Of a DNA stretch of 64,000 bases, positions 17,335 to 27,912 are shown piece by piece. Within the stretch, counting starts at the first letter, position 1. The number at the start of each line of letters is the position of its first letter. The stretch is from assembly GCF_000021985.1 (NCBI RefSeq), contig NC_011901.1:2108001-2172000 (forward strand), written 5' to 3'. The DNA comes from Thioalkalivibrio sulfidiphilus HL-EbGr7. GTDB lineage: Bacteria > Pseudomonadota > Gammaproteobacteria > Ectothiorhodospirales > Ectothiorhodospiraceae. The translations under genes and the position numbers were made by a program. The notes under the pieces are model-generated. The model had not been told where the DNA came from, ran no database searches, and saw only the letters and a list, made by a program, of their open reading frames with translations.

Positions 17335-17946
17335 CCTGATCACATCCACCCCCGGCGGCGCCTCGAAACGGAAGGTGGCGGCGGGGATGCTGGGATTGAT
17401 GCGCATGTTGGAGAAGCGGATGCGGGTCTGCTGGCCGAACTGGTCATAGAGCACCATCATGCCCACCCGGTCACCGTCCATGCCGATGAGGATGCGAGTG
17501 AAGTCCGCATCGCGATCCCTGGGGGTCAGCTCCACCCAGTTCAGTTCGCCGCGCTCGCCCACCACGCTCACCTCGAAGTCCTGCTCCAGGGGGCGGGGTT
17601 CGGAGAGCAGCATGATGGGGGCGCCGGCCAGCACCCGTTCCATGGGCTGGGCGGTGGCCTGGGCCAGCTCCTCGTCGTAGGTCCACAGGAACTGGCCGTC
17701 GGCGATGATCAGCTGGCGGAAGGGCTGCTCGTAATCCCAGCGGAACCGGCCCGGACGCTGCAGTTGCACGCGGCCCTCGGAGGCCTGCAGGACCTCGTCC
17801 TGCTCGTTGATCACCAGCTGCTCGAAGCGGGCATCAAAGCGGCTCACCTCACTGAAGAAGCGCTCCAGGCTCTGGCGGGCGTCGGCGGCGAAGGCCGGGG
17901 TGGCGAGCGTAAGCGCCAGCAGGGATGCGAGCAGGTATCGGAACAT
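17329..17946 (-). CDS. lolA: Outer-membrane lipoprotein carrier LolA
   Basis: Periplasmic chaperone of 205 residues that carries lipoproteins from LolCDE to LolB. The signal peptide MFRYLLASLLALTLATPAFA is cleaved before ADA. The mature part has the open beta-barrel pattern of the family (RVQLQRPGRFRWDYEQPFRQ, ADGQFLWTYDEEL, WVELTPRD) and ends FEAPPGVDVIRH. It lies between ftsK and rarA, a classical gammaproteobacterial order. Lipoprotein substrates in this window include the AttH-like, Fn3 and parvulin proteins. Confidence 0.95.
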   Translation of the reverse strand: MFRYLLASLLALTLATPAFAADARQSLERFFSEVSRFDARFEQLVINEQDEVLQASEGRVQLQRPGRFRWDYEQPFRQLIIADGQFLWTYDEELAQATAQPMERVLAGAPIMLLSEPRPLEQDFEVSVVGERGELNWVELTPRDRDADFTRILIGMDGDRVGMMVLYDQFGQQTRIRFSNMRINPSIPAATFRFEAPPGVDVIRH

Positions 17947-18003
17947 GGGTCTCTCGTCTGACGGGATTCGATGGATTGGACAGGCAATCGGGGAAAAGGT
18001 CCC

Positions 18004-20313
18004 TCAGTCCTTGGGGCCCCCGGGGGCCAGGACTTCACGATTGCCGTTGGACTGCAGGGCACTGACCAGGCCCGCCGCCTCCATGTCCTCGATCATGCGC
18101 GCGGCGCGGTTGTAGCCGATCTTCAGGCGCCGCTGCACGTAGGAGATGGAGGCCTTGCGGGACTCCAGCACGATGGCCACCGCCTGGTCGTAGAGGGGAT
18201 CGCTCTCGGGATCGCCCTCGCCCATGGGCTCCAGGCCGGGAATGAAGGCGGCGCCGGCCTCGGGCTCTTCCAGCACCCCCTCCAGGTAGTCGGGCTCGCC
18301 CAGGGACTTGAGGTAATCCACCACCTGGTGCACCTCGTGGTCGGCCACGAAGGCGCCGTGCACGCGCACCGGATGGGCCGTGCCCGGCGGCAGGTACAGC
18401 ATGTCGCCGTGGCCCAGCAGCTGCTCGGCACCCATCTGGTCCAGGATGGTGCGGGAATCCACCCGGGAGGAGACCTGGAAGGCCACACGGGTGGGGATGT
18501 TGGCCTTGATCAGGCCGGTGATCACGTCCACTGAGGGCCGCTGGGTGGCCAGGATCAGGTGGATGCCGGCGGCGCGGGCCTTCTGGGCCAGGCGGGCGAT
18601 CAGTTCTTCCACCTTCTTGCCCACCACCATGATCAGGTCGGCGAACTCGTCCACCACGATGACGATGTACGGCAGGGTCTTGAGTTCCGGCGCCGGGGCC
18701 TGGTCGTCGAATTCCAGCTGGGGCTTGTGGAAGGGATCGCGCAGGGGCTCGCCCTTGTCGGCGGCCTCCTTCACCTTGCGGTTGAAGCCGGCCAGGTTGC
18801 GCACGCCCATGTGGGACATGAGCCGGTAGCGGCGCTCCATCTCCGCCACGCCCCAGCGCAGGGCGTTGGAGGCATCCTTCATGTCCGTGACCACCGGCGC
18901 CAGCAGGTGCGGGATGCCCTCGTAGACGGACAGCTCCAGCATCTTGGGATCGATGAGGATCAGGCGCACCTCCTCGGGGCGCGCCTTGTAGAGCAGGGAC
19001 AGCAGCATGGCGTTGATGGCCACGGACTTGCCCGAGCCGGTGGTGCCGGCCACCAGCAGGTGCGGCATGCGCGCCAGGTCCGCCACCATGGGCACGCCGC
19101 CGATGTCCTTGCCGAGCGCCAGGGTCAGGGGGGAGCCGGCGCCGTCGAAGACCTTGGACTGCAGGATCTCCGAGAGCACCACCAGCTCACGCTGCTCGTT
19201 GGGGATCTCCAGGCCCACCGTGGACTTGCCCGGGATCACCTCCACGATGCGCACGCTGATCACGGACAGCGCCCGGGCCAGGTCCTTGGCCAGGGCGCTG
19301 ATGCGGCTCACCTTCACGCCCGCGGCGGGCTGCAGCTCGAAGCGGGTGATCACCGGCCCCGGGTGCACGGCCACCACCTCCACCTCCACGCCGAAGTCCT
19401 TGAGCTTGATCTCCACCTGGCGGGACATGGCCTCCAGGCTCGCCTCGGAGTAGCCGCCCTCGTGGGGTCGGGCGGCGTCCAGCAGGGCCAGGGGCGGCGG
19501 GGCATCGGCGCGCGGCTCGCCCGTGAACAGCGGGATCTGCTTCTCCTTCTGCACCCGCTCGCTCACCTCCGGCTTGGTCACCACCGGTTCGATGCGCGGC
19601 TTGGGCCGTGCGCGCACCTTCTCGGTCTCGGTGCGCACCACCACCTCCCGGGCCTCCCGGGCCTTGCGACCGGCGCGCCGCTCCAGGGCCTCGTCGATGC
19701 GCGCCCGGACCCAGTCGATGAACAGCAGGGTGTAGCGTCCCACCCCGTCCATGACCGCGAACCAGGAAAGCCCCGTGAACAGGGTCACGCCCGCCAGGAA
19801 CAGGGCCAGCAGCAGCAGGGTGGTGCCCACCATGCCGAAACCGGAGATCAGCAGGGTGCTCAGCACCTGGCCGAGGATGCCGCCGGCGTTCAAGGGCAGG
19901 CTGCCGGGGGCGAAGTGCATGGTGGCCAGGCCGCAACCGGCAGCGAGCGTGGTGACGAAGCCGGCCCAGCGGATGCCCAGGGTGCGCAGGTCCAGCTCGC
20001 CGGTGTCGGTGCGGCCCCGGTACAGCAGCCAGCCGCTGTAGCCCACGATCACCGGGGCCAGGTAGGCCAGGTAGCCGAACAGGTAGAAGAACACGTCGGC
20101 GAACCAGGCCCCCACCCGTCCGCCCAGATTGCTGGCGCGCAGCCCGCTGCCGGTGTGGGACCAGCCCGGGTCCGCCGGATTAAAGCTCGCCAGGGCGATG
20201 AGCAGGTACACGGCCGCCGCGCCCAGCACCAGCAGGGCGCCCTCGCGCAGCCCGCGTCCCACGTGGGCGCTGAGCGGCTTGCCGTCGGTTTTCTTCTGGG
20301 TTGCCTGGGCCAA
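18004..20313 (-). CDS. ftsK: DNA translocase FtsK
   Basis: Septal membrane ATPase of about 769 residues that pumps chromosome termini and activates XerCD. The N-terminus has four to five membrane helices, with only a short linker before the motor domain. The motor has Walker [13 protein letters not shown] and Walker [13 protein letters not shown]. The C-terminal gamma winged helix ([23 protein letters not shown]) binds KOPS. I chose TTG 20313 ([25 protein letters not shown]), since the family starts MAQA-K; the ATG at 20397 lies in repeat-derived sequence. No strong ribosome site is visible, so the start is uncertain. Confidence 0.93.
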   Translation of the reverse strand: MAQATQKKTDGKPLSAHVGRGLREGALLVLGAAAVYLLIALASFNPADPGWSHTGSGLRASNLGGRVGAWFADVFFYLFGYLAYLAPVIVGYSGWLLYRGRTDTGELDLRTLGIRWAGFVTTLAAGCGLATMHFAPGSLPLNAGGILGQVLSTLLISGFGMVGTTLLLLALFLAGVTLFTGLSWFAVMDGVGRYTLLFIDWVRARIDEALERRAGRKAREAREVVVRTETEKVRARPKPRIEPVVTKPEVSERVQKEKQIPLFTGEPRADAPPPLALLDAARPHEGGYSEASLEAMSRQVEIKLKDFGVEVEVVAVHPGPVITRFELQPAAGVKVSRISALAKDLARALSVISVRIVEVIPGKSTVGLEIPNEQRELVVLSEILQSKVFDGAGSPLTLALGKDIGGVPMVADLARMPHLLVAGTTGSGKSVAINAMLLSLLYKARPEEVRLILIDPKMLELSVYEGIPHLLAPVVTDMKDASNALRWGVAEMERRYRLMSHMGVRNLAGFNRKVKEAADKGEPLRDPFHKPQLEFDDQAPAPELKTLPYIVIVVDEFADLIMVVGKKVEELIARLAQKARAAGIHLILATQRPSVDVITGLIKANIPTRVAFQVSSRVDSRTILDQMGAEQLLGHGDMLYLPPGTAHPVRVHGAFVADHEVHQVVDYLKSLGEPDYLEGVLEEPEAGAAFIPGLEPMGEGDPESDPLYDQAVAIVLESRKASISYVQRRLKIGYNRAARMIEDMEAAGLVSALQSNGNREVLAPGGPKD

Positions 20314-20360
20314 TATCAGTATCGTCTTTAGGATTTTTTTGTAATTGTATGATTCACAAT

Positions 20361-20420
20361 GTGAAGTTGGAAGTGTGAATTGGGAAATGGGAATCAAGGC
20401 CAGTTCACACTTCCCACTTC
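20361..20420. repeat. CACTTCC-type inverted heptamer repeat
   Basis: GTGAAGTTGGAAGTGTGAATT-type units on the left face TTCACACTTCCCACTTC on the right. It occupies the ftsK upstream region and its right end supplies the stop codon of ald, so promoter elements of ftsK must be within or close to it. Confidence 0.85.
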
Positions 20421-21486
20421 AGTTCTCCATCTCCGCCTTCACCGCCGCATTCACATACGCGCCCGCCCGCACGTTCACCCCCTCCATGAGGGCCATGTCC
20501 TCCTCCCAGTCGGGCTGCGCCAGGCGCAGCACGTGGGGGATCAGGCTCGCGGACAGGGCCTGGGACGAGGTGCGGGGCACGGCGCCGGGCATGTTGGTGA
20601 CGCAGAAGTGGGTGACCCCCTCCTCCACGTAGGTGGGCGCCTCGTAGGTGGTGGCCCGGGTGGTCTCCAGACAGCCGCCCTGGTCCACGGAGATGTCCAC
20701 CGCCACGCTGCCGGGGGCCATGGCGCGCAGCATCTCCCGGGTCACCAGGTGGGGTGCCCGGCGGCCGGGCAGGAGCACGGCGCCGATGAGCAGGTCGGCG
20801 TCGGCCAGAGTCTCGCCGATGGCCTGCTGGTAGGCGTAGAGGGCGGTCACATTACCGCCCACCCGGCGCATGGCGTCCATGCGTTCGGCGCAGATGTCGA
20901 AGACCGTGACCCGGGCCCCCAGGGCGGCTGCGGCCTCCACCGCAGCGCTGCCGGCCACCCCGGCCCCGAGCACCACCACGTGCCCCCGGCTGGCGGCGGG
21001 CAGACCGCCCAGCAGCAGGCCCTTGCCGCCCTGGGGCTGGTGCAGCAGGTGGGCGCCCACCTGCACCGCCAGACGCCCGGCGATCTCGCTCATGGGCGCC
21101 AGCAGGGGCAGTGAACGGCCCACCCGCACGGTCTCGAAGGCCACGGCGGTGAGCCCCAGGGCGCGCAGGCGCTCCGCCAGGTCCCGGTTGGCGGCCAGGT
21201 GCAGGTAGCAGAACAGGATGTGGTCGGGGCGCAGGTGGGCCAGGTCCCCGTCCAGGGGCTCCTTGACCTTGACGATGAGTCCGGCCTCGCCGTACAGGCC
21301 GGCCGCATCGGGCACCACCCGGGCGCCGGCGGCCGTATAGTCGCCGTCAGCGTAGCCGCTGCGGGCACCGGCGCCCGCCTGCACCAGCACCTCGTGGCCG
21401 TGGCGCACCAGCTCCGCGCAGGCGGCGGGCACCAGGCCCACCCGGCCTTCCAGGGCTTTGATCTCGGTAGGGATGCCGATCTTCAT
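20419..21486 (-). CDS. ald: Alanine dehydrogenase
   Basis: Cytoplasmic NAD-dependent enzyme (355 residues) interconverting L-alanine with pyruvate and ammonia. It begins with the family hallmark MKIGIPTEIKALEGRVGLVP. The catalytic Lys is in KVKEPL and His in FCYLHLA, followed by MSEIAGRLAVQ and the NAD-binding VVVLGAGVAGSAAVEAAAALGA. The C-terminal part carries CVTNMPGAVPRTSSQAL. It is slightly shorter than the usual 370 residues. It is divergent from trxB, and the stop codon overlaps the repeat downstream. Confidence 0.95.
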   Translation of the reverse strand: MKIGIPTEIKALEGRVGLVPAACAELVRHGHEVLVQAGAGARSGYADGDYTAAGARVVPDAAGLYGEAGLIVKVKEPLDGDLAHLRPDHILFCYLHLAANRDLAERLRALGLTAVAFETVRVGRSLPLLAPMSEIAGRLAVQVGAHLLHQPQGGKGLLLGGLPAASRGHVVVLGAGVAGSAAVEAAAALGARVTVFDICAERMDAMRRVGGNVTALYAYQQAIGETLADADLLIGAVLLPGRRAPHLVTREMLRAMAPGSVAVDISVDQGGCLETTRATTYEAPTYVEEGVTHFCVTNMPGAVPRTSSQALSASLIPHVLRLAQPDWEEDMALMEGVNVRAGAYVNAAVKAEMEN

Positions 21487-21634
21487 GGGGTCGTACCTGA
21501 TGTCCTGGCCTGATGTCCTTGTCCGGCTTCCGGCGGGTGACTTGAGGGGGGGCTATCCGGATAATACGGCCTTCGCGTTGCGGTGCCCTCCCCCTTTGCC
21601 GCCGGAAGAACCCTGCCCGGCCCGCCCTGTCTGA

Positions 21635-22663
<1,029 letters not shown>

Positions 22664-22695
22664 GCGCGGATCTCCCGAACCCGCTTCCCGCCCCC

Positions 22696-23874
22696 GTGCG
22701 GCTGCGCATCGTCGAGCAACTCGACGCCGTGGACGCCGGGGCCTGGGACGCCCTGGGCGGGCATGAAAACCCGCTCATCAGCCATGCCTTCCTGGCGGGG
22801 CTGGAACGCTACGGCTGCCTCGGCAGTCAGTACGGCTGGTTCCCCCGACACCTGCTCATCGAGGACGAGGCCGGCCGGCTGCTGGCTGCCATGCCCCTGT
22901 ACGCCAAGACCAACGGCTACGGCGAGTTCGTGTTCGACTGGTCCTGGGAATCCGCCTGGGAGCGTTCCGGGCTTCGCTACTACCCGAAGCTGGTGGTCTC
23001 GGTCCCCTACACCCCCGCCACCGGCCCCCGCCTGCTGATCCATCCGGATGCCGACGGCCCCGTGCTGCGCCGCCTGCTCATCCAGCAGGGCCTGGCCTTC
23101 GCCCGGGAGCACCAGGTCTCGGGCCTGCACTGGCTGTTCCCGGACGCCGAGGACCTGGAGGCCCTGCGCGCCGAGGGCCTGAACCTGCGCATGGGTTGCC
23201 AGTACCACTGGCGCAACGATGGCTACCGGGACTTCGACGATTTCCTGTCACGCTTTGCCTCGAAGAAACGCAAGAACGTGCGCCAGGAGCGGCGCAAAGT
23301 GGCCGACCAGGGCGTGAGCCTGCGCATCCTGCACGGCGATGAGGTGAGCGATGTCCTCTGGGCCACCTTCCACGGCTTCTACGTGGACACCTTCGAGAAG
23401 AAGATGGGCATCCCCACCCTGAGCCTTGAGTTCTTCCGCGAGACCGGACGCGCCCTGGGCCGGGGCGTGGTCATGGTGCTGGCGGAGCACGAGGGCGAGC
23501 CGGTGGCGGCGGCGCTCTGCTATCGCAGCCACGACACCCTCTACGGCCGCTACTGGGGCTGCGCCCGGGACTACGACGGCCTGCACTTCGAGGCCTGCTA
23601 CTACCAGGGCATCGAGTACTGCATCCGCGAGGGGCTGAGCCGCTACGAGCCCGGTGCCCAGGGGGAGCACAAGATCCCCCGGGGCTTCCTGCCCACCCCC
23701 ACCTGGTCCGCCCACTGGCTTGCCAACCAGGACCTGGGCCAGGCGGTGGCGGATTTCTGCCTGCGGGAACAGCAGGTGATGCAGCGCCACTGCCGGCAGC
23801 TCATGGGCCTCTCGCCGTTTCGCGAAGGCGCCGCCCCGGGCGGCGATGCCGCGCCCGACCCTGGCGAGGCCTGA
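22696..23874 (+). CDS. FemAB/GNAT-like acyltransferase (COG3146-type)
   Basis: 392-residue protein with the double GNAT fold of FemAB-like peptidoglycan/aminoacyl transferases. Recognisable segments are HENPLISHAFLAGLE near the N-terminus, the basic FASKKRKNVRQERRKV in the middle, and YWGCARDYDGLHFEACYYQGIEYCI plus FEPGAQGEHKIPRG-like sequence (YEPGAQGEHKIPRG) in the C-terminal lobe. This protein type is often encoded next to aat, as here, with three bases between them. The association with aminoacyl-tRNA-dependent transfer is suggestive, but its substrate is unknown. GTG start. Confidence 0.85.
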   Translation: MRLRIVEQLDAVDAGAWDALGGHENPLISHAFLAGLERYGCLGSQYGWFPRHLLIEDEAGRLLAAMPLYAKTNGYGEFVFDWSWESAWERSGLRYYPKLVVSVPYTPATGPRLLIHPDADGPVLRRLLIQQGLAFAREHQVSGLHWLFPDAEDLEALRAEGLNLRMGCQYHWRNDGYRDFDDFLSRFASKKRKNVRQERRKVADQGVSLRILHGDEVSDVLWATFHGFYVDTFEKKMGIPTLSLEFFRETGRALGRGVVMVLAEHEGEPVAAALCYRSHDTLYGRYWGCARDYDGLHFEACYYQGIEYCIREGLSRYEPGAQGEHKIPRGFLPTPTWSAHWLANQDLGQAVADFCLREQQVMQRHCRQLMGLSPFREGAAPGGDAAPDPGEA

Positions 23875-23877
23875 GCC

Positions 23878-24588
23878 ATGCACCCCCTCACCTGGCTGCA
23901 TCCCGGACAGGCGGACGAGCCCTTTCCCCACCCGGACCGGGCGCTCACCGAACCCAACGGCCTGCTCGCCGCCGGTGGCGATCTCAGCCTGCCCCGGCTG
24001 CTGCGCGCCTATCGGGCGGGGATCTTTCCCTGGTACGAGGCCGGGCAGCCCATCCTGTGGTGGTCACCGGACCCGCGCACGGTGCTGTTCAGTGCCGAGG
24101 TCAAGGTGAGCCGCAGCCTGCGCAAGACACTCAGAAGCGGCCGCTTCCGGGTGAGCTTCGACGAGGCCTTTGAGCAGGTCATCAAGGGCTGCGCCGAGCC
24201 CCGGGGCGGCGTGCACGGCACCTGGATCACCTACGGCATGCAGCAGGCATTCATCCACATGCACCAGGCAGGCTTCGCCCACTCCGTGGAGGTCTGGCAG
24301 GAGGACCAACTGGTGGGCGGGCTGTACGGGGTGTCCCTCGGCCGCATGTTCTACGGCGAATCCATGTTCAGCCGGGTGAGCGACGCCTCCAAGGTGGCCC
24401 TGGTCACCCTGTGCCGACACCTGGAGCACTGGGGCTACCCGCTGATCGACAGCCAGACCCCTTCGGCCCACCTGGCGCGCATGGGCGCCCGGCCCATGCC
24501 CCGCAATGAATTCCGCCAGTGGCTGGACCGGCTGTGCGATCAGCCGCCCCACCCCGAGCCCTGGCAGGTGGAACCCGAATTGAAGTAG
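23878..24588 (+). CDS. aat: Leucyl/phenylalanyl-tRNA-protein transferase
   Basis: 236-residue enzyme that adds Leu or Phe to N-terminal Arg or Lys of proteins, making them ClpS/ClpAP substrates. Family motifs: FPHPDRALTEPNGLLAAGGDL, GIFPWYEAGQPILWWSPDPR, AEPRGGVHGTWIT, and YGVSLGRMFYGESMFSRVSDASK, followed by DSQTPSAHLARMGA. It begins four bases after the acyltransferase stop, so the two genes are probably translated from one message. The TAG stop lies inside the downstream repeat. Confidence 0.97.
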   Translation: MHPLTWLHPGQADEPFPHPDRALTEPNGLLAAGGDLSLPRLLRAYRAGIFPWYEAGQPILWWSPDPRTVLFSAEVKVSRSLRKTLRSGRFRVSFDEAFEQVIKGCAEPRGGVHGTWITYGMQQAFIHMHQAGFAHSVEVWQEDQLVGGLYGVSLGRMFYGESMFSRVSDASKVALVTLCRHLEHWGYPLIDSQTPSAHLARMGARPMPRNEFRQWLDRLCDQPPHPEPWQVEPELK

Positions 24589-24682
24589 GAAGTGGGAATT
24601 GCGAAGTGCGAAGTGCAGATTCCCACTTCCCAATTCCCACCTCTTACTTCATGTCCCACTTCCAAATTCACACTTCGTACTT
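24582..24682. repeat. CACTTCC-type inverted repeat spanning two convergent gene ends
   Basis: GAAGTAGGAAGTGGGAATTG and related units on the left face CACTTCC/CACTTCG units on the right. The left end holds the aat stop; the right end encodes the last eight residues of the convergent DNA glycosylase-like gene. Confidence 0.88.
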
Positions 24683-25302
24683 AAAACGCATTGCTCACAG
24701 CGCGGCTTCGGCCTGCACACGTCCTTGCCATGGGCGACGATCAGGGCGTGGTATTCGTTATACAGTCGTTCGTCCTGCCCCAGTGTCGATTCCAGTGACA
24801 TCCTGAAATCGTCGTAGGCTGCCTGCGCATGGGGATGACCCAGCCGGCCGAGCAGCCGGCGCGTGTAGGCATCGATGACGAACACGGGACGATCGAAGGC
24901 GTAGAGCAGGATATCGTCGGCGGTCTCGGGGCCGATGCCATGCACCGACAGCAGGGATGCCCGCAGCTTCTCCGTGGGCCAGTGGCGCAGGCGCCGCCGT
25001 CCGCCGTGGTCCAGGTACCAGCGGCACAGGGCCTTGAGCCGGCGGGCCTTGACGTTGAAGTAACCGGAAGGACGGATAAGCCGGGCCAGCTCGGCATCGG
25101 AGAGGTCCAGCATGGCCTCGGGCGAGAGTGCATTCGCTGCCTTCAGCGCGGCGATGGCCCGTTCCACGTTGCGCCAGGCGGTGTTCTGGGTCAGCACCGC
25201 CCCGACCATCACCTCGAAGCCACTGTTCGCCGGCCACCAGTGTTGGGGGCCGTGGGCCTCAAACAACAACTGGTACACCTTGCGCAATCGCTGACCGTTC
25301 AC
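24649..25302 (-). CDS. Endonuclease III-family HhH-GPD DNA glycosylase (COG2231/MagIII-like)
   Basis: 217-residue base-excision repair protein. The HhH motif reads VHGIGPETADDILLYA and the catalytic Asp is in VIDAYTRR. The endonuclease III lyase Lys is replaced by Glu (GPETA), as in MagIII-type 3-methyladenine glycosylases, so a monofunctional glycosylase is likelier than a bifunctional nuclease. A C-terminal Fe-S motif has spacing C-x5-C-x2-C-x5-C. The fourth Cys and everything after it (KCEFGSGT) is translated from the heptamer repeat downstream. The original C-terminus may have been replaced. Confidence 0.88.
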   Translation of the reverse strand: MNGQRLRKVYQLLFEAHGPQHWWPANSGFEVMVGAVLTQNTAWRNVERAIAALKAANALSPEAMLDLSDAELARLIRPSGYFNVKARRLKALCRWYLDHGGRRRLRHWPTEKLRASLLSVHGIGPETADDILLYAFDRPVFVIDAYTRRLLGRLGHPHAQAAYDDFRMSLESTLGQDERLYNEYHALIVAHGKDVCRPKPRCEQCVLSTKCEFGSGT

Positions 25303-25327
25303 TGGAAGATTGTGCGTTCGAGAATCA

Positions 25328-25409
25328 CTGACAGGATGAACATGATTAACGTGATTTCAAAACGACCCGATCATGTTAATCATGTTCATCCTGTCAGCTT
25401 TTTTCTTTT
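25328..25409. repeat. Perfect 23-base inverted repeat with following T-tract
   Basis: Arms 25328-25350 and 25375-25397 are perfect inverted copies around 24 bases. A T-rich tract (CTTTTTTCTTTT) follows on the plus strand. AT-rich sequence and lack of a plus-strand gene upstream argue against a normal terminator; it resembles the ACAGGATGAACATGATT-type repeats scattered in many proteobacteria (recalled, not checked). Confidence 0.8.
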
Positions 25410-25454
25410 GCGGTCGATCCTGATAACCCGGTTCATTCCAGTACCGACGAAACC

Positions 25455-26261
25455 TCAGCGTTTCGGACGGCGGGCGGTGCGCGGTGGCTTGGGCGGACGG
25501 CGGTCCTCGCGGCGGATCTTCGGCGGCGTCCAGGGCAGACCCGCAACTGCATAGAGGGCACCCATCTCGCCGGGCTCGAGATCCCGCCAGCGCCCGGCGC
25601 GCAGGTCGCGGCCCAGGCTGATGGGTCCGTAGCGCACCCGGGTGAGCCGGCTCACGGTCAGGCCCACCGCTTCCCAGAGGCGGCGCACCTCGCGGTTGCG
25701 GCCCTCGCGCAGGGTCACGTGGTACCAGCGGTTGGCGCCGGTGCCGCCGGCCTCCCTGAGGGTCTCGAAACGGGCGGGGCCGTCTTCCAGTTCCACACCG
25801 GTGGTGAGCTGCTTCAGGGCGTCCGGAGAGACCTCGCCCAGGATGCGCACGGCGTACTCGCGCTCCACCTCGCCGGAGGGATGCATGAGCTTTGCCGCCA
25901 GTTCGCCGTCGGTGGTGAACAGCAGCAGCCCCGAGGTGTTGTAGTCCAGTCTCCCCACGGCGATCCAGCGGCCGTTGCGCAGTCGCGGCAGATGCTCGAA
26001 CACCGTGGGACGGCCTTCCGGGTCCTTGCGGGTAGTCAGCTCCCCATCGGGCTTGTGGTAGGCGATGACCCGGGGCTTGGGCGCCACATCCAGGGGCACC
26101 ACCCGGCCACGAATGGCCACCTTGTCATCGGGGCCGGCCTGGTCGCCCAGGCTGGCCACCTTGCCATTCACCGTGACGAGGCCTTCCTCGATCCAGCGTT
26201 CGATCTCCCGTCGGGAGCCGTGACCCAGACGGGCCAGAAGTTTTTGCAGTCGTTCAGTCAT
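25455..26261 (-). CDS. rluB: 23S rRNA pseudouridine synthase RluB
   Basis: 268-residue RsuA-family enzyme that makes pseudouridine 2605 in 23S rRNA. The N-terminal S4 RNA-binding domain is MTERLQKLLARLGHGSRREIERWI. The catalytic domain has YHKPDGELTTRKDPEGRPTVF and the active-site Asp in GRLDYNTSGLLLFTTDGELA, then EGRNREVRRLWEAVG. A basic Pro/Arg tail (DRRPPKPPRTARRPKR) is usual for RluB. I chose ATG 26261; the longer ORF start at 26306 lies in ATTCAAA repeats. Confidence 0.95.
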   Translation of the reverse strand: MTERLQKLLARLGHGSRREIERWIEEGLVTVNGKVASLGDQAGPDDKVAIRGRVVPLDVAPKPRVIAYHKPDGELTTRKDPEGRPTVFEHLPRLRNGRWIAVGRLDYNTSGLLLFTTDGELAAKLMHPSGEVEREYAVRILGEVSPDALKQLTTGVELEDGPARFETLREAGGTGANRWYHVTLREGRNREVRRLWEAVGLTVSRLTRVRYGPISLGRDLRAGRWRDLEPGEMGALYAVAGLPWTPPKIRREDRRPPKPPRTARRPKR

Positions 26262-26293
26262 GATGATTCGCCTCCCGGCGATTCGAAGGTGGG

Positions 26294-26391
26294 ATTCAAC
26301 ATTCAAAATTCAAAATTCAAAATTCAAAATTCAAAATTCAAAGGGGATTATGGGCCAGATTCCCTTGAATTTTGAATTTTGAATATTGAAT
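26294..26391. repeat. ATTCAAA heptamer repeat, inverted
   Basis: Six ATTCAAA-like units on the left (26294-26341) and four TTTGAAT-type inverted units on the right (26363-26391) flank a short core. It fills the gap between divergent rluB and moaB. A second copy lies at 45114-45225. Confidence 0.9.
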
Positions 26392-26434
26392 GGTAGTTAT
26401 AATTGCCGCCCATCAGTCCATTCTGGAGCCTTCC

Positions 26435-26956
26435 ATGTCCGACACCCGCGCCTTCATCCCCATCAACATCGCGGTACTCACCGTCTCCGACAGCCGCACC
26501 GAGGCCGACGACACCTCCGGCGGCTACCTGGTGAAAGCGGTGCAGGAGAGCGGACACCGGGTGGCAGAGAAGCGCATCGTGCCCGACGACATCTACCAGA
26601 TCCGTGCGGTGGTGTCCGGCTGGATCGCGGACCCGGCGGTGAACGCGGTGATCACCACCGGCGGCACCGGCATCACCGGCCGGGATGGCACCCCGGAGGC
26701 GGTGGCGCCGCTGCTGGACAAGGAGATCGAGGGCTTCGGCGAGTTGTTCCGTGCCATCTCCTACCAGCAGATCCGCACCTCCAGCCTGCAGTCCCGAGCC
26801 ATCGCCGGGGTGGCCAACGCCACCTTCATCTTCTGCCTGCCCGGCTCCACCGGCGCCTGTCGCACCGGCTGGGAAGACCTGATCAGGGAGCAGCTGGACA
26901 ACCGCCACATGCCCTGCAACCTGGTGATGCTGATGCCGCGGCTTTCCGAAAAGTGA
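26435..26956 (+). CDS. moaB: Molybdenum cofactor biosynthesis protein B
   Basis: 173-residue MogA/MoaB-family protein for molybdopterin adenylation or a related step. The conserved MPT-binding loop is ITTGGTGITGRDGTPEAV, and the FRAISYQQIRTSSLQSRAIAGV and FCLPGSTGACRTGWEDLI segments complete the family pattern. The ATG at 26435 has GGAG upstream; the in-frame start at 26390 is within repeat-adjacent sequence. No other moa gene is in the window. Confidence 0.95.
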   Translation: MSDTRAFIPINIAVLTVSDSRTEADDTSGGYLVKAVQESGHRVAEKRIVPDDIYQIRAVVSGWIADPAVNAVITTGGTGITGRDGTPEAVAPLLDKEIEGFGELFRAISYQQIRTSSLQSRAIAGVANATFIFCLPGSTGACRTGWEDLIREQLDNRHMPCNLVMLMPRLSEK

Positions 26957-26960
26957 AAGT

Positions 26961-27080
26961 CAAAAGCCGGAACGCAAAGGGCGCAAAGGTTTCGCGAAGG
27001 ACGCAAAGAAAAACCTTTTGAATTGAAAAAACCTTCGCGGGCCTGGCGCATACCTTCGGGCCCTTCGCGGTTCGCTTTTG
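26961..27080. repeat. CGCAAAG-family inverted repeat
   Basis: CAAAAGCCGGAACGCAAAGG plus further CGCAAAG units on the left face CCCTTCGCGGTTCGCTTTTG on the right. It lies between convergent moaB and scpB and resembles 17207-17298 and 40003-40193. Confidence 0.85.
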
Positions 27081-27106
27081 ATCTGACCTTTCAGAAAAAT
27101 TCAGCC

Positions 27107-27817
<711 letters not shown>

Positions 27818-27879
27818 AAATTCAGGTACAAGGTCCAAAAATAAAAGTACAAGGGAAAACCTGAGGCATCGACGCTATC

Positions 27880-27909
27880 TTCCCACTTCCCAATTCACAC
27901 TTCGCACCT
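27880..27909. repeat. CACTTCC-type heptamer block
   Basis: Four units (CTTCCCACTTCCCAATTCAC and CACTTCG) in the short gap between scpA and scpB, directly downstream of the scpA stop. The block lacks the opposite inverted arm, so it is either a half-element or degraded. Confidence 0.75.
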
Positions 27910-27912
27910 ATC

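Noticed and set aside
20314-20397. ATG-initiated 28-residue extension of FtsK
   Set aside because: It starts in the heptamer repeat and has a composition unlike the family start; TTG at 20313 gives the expected N-terminus.
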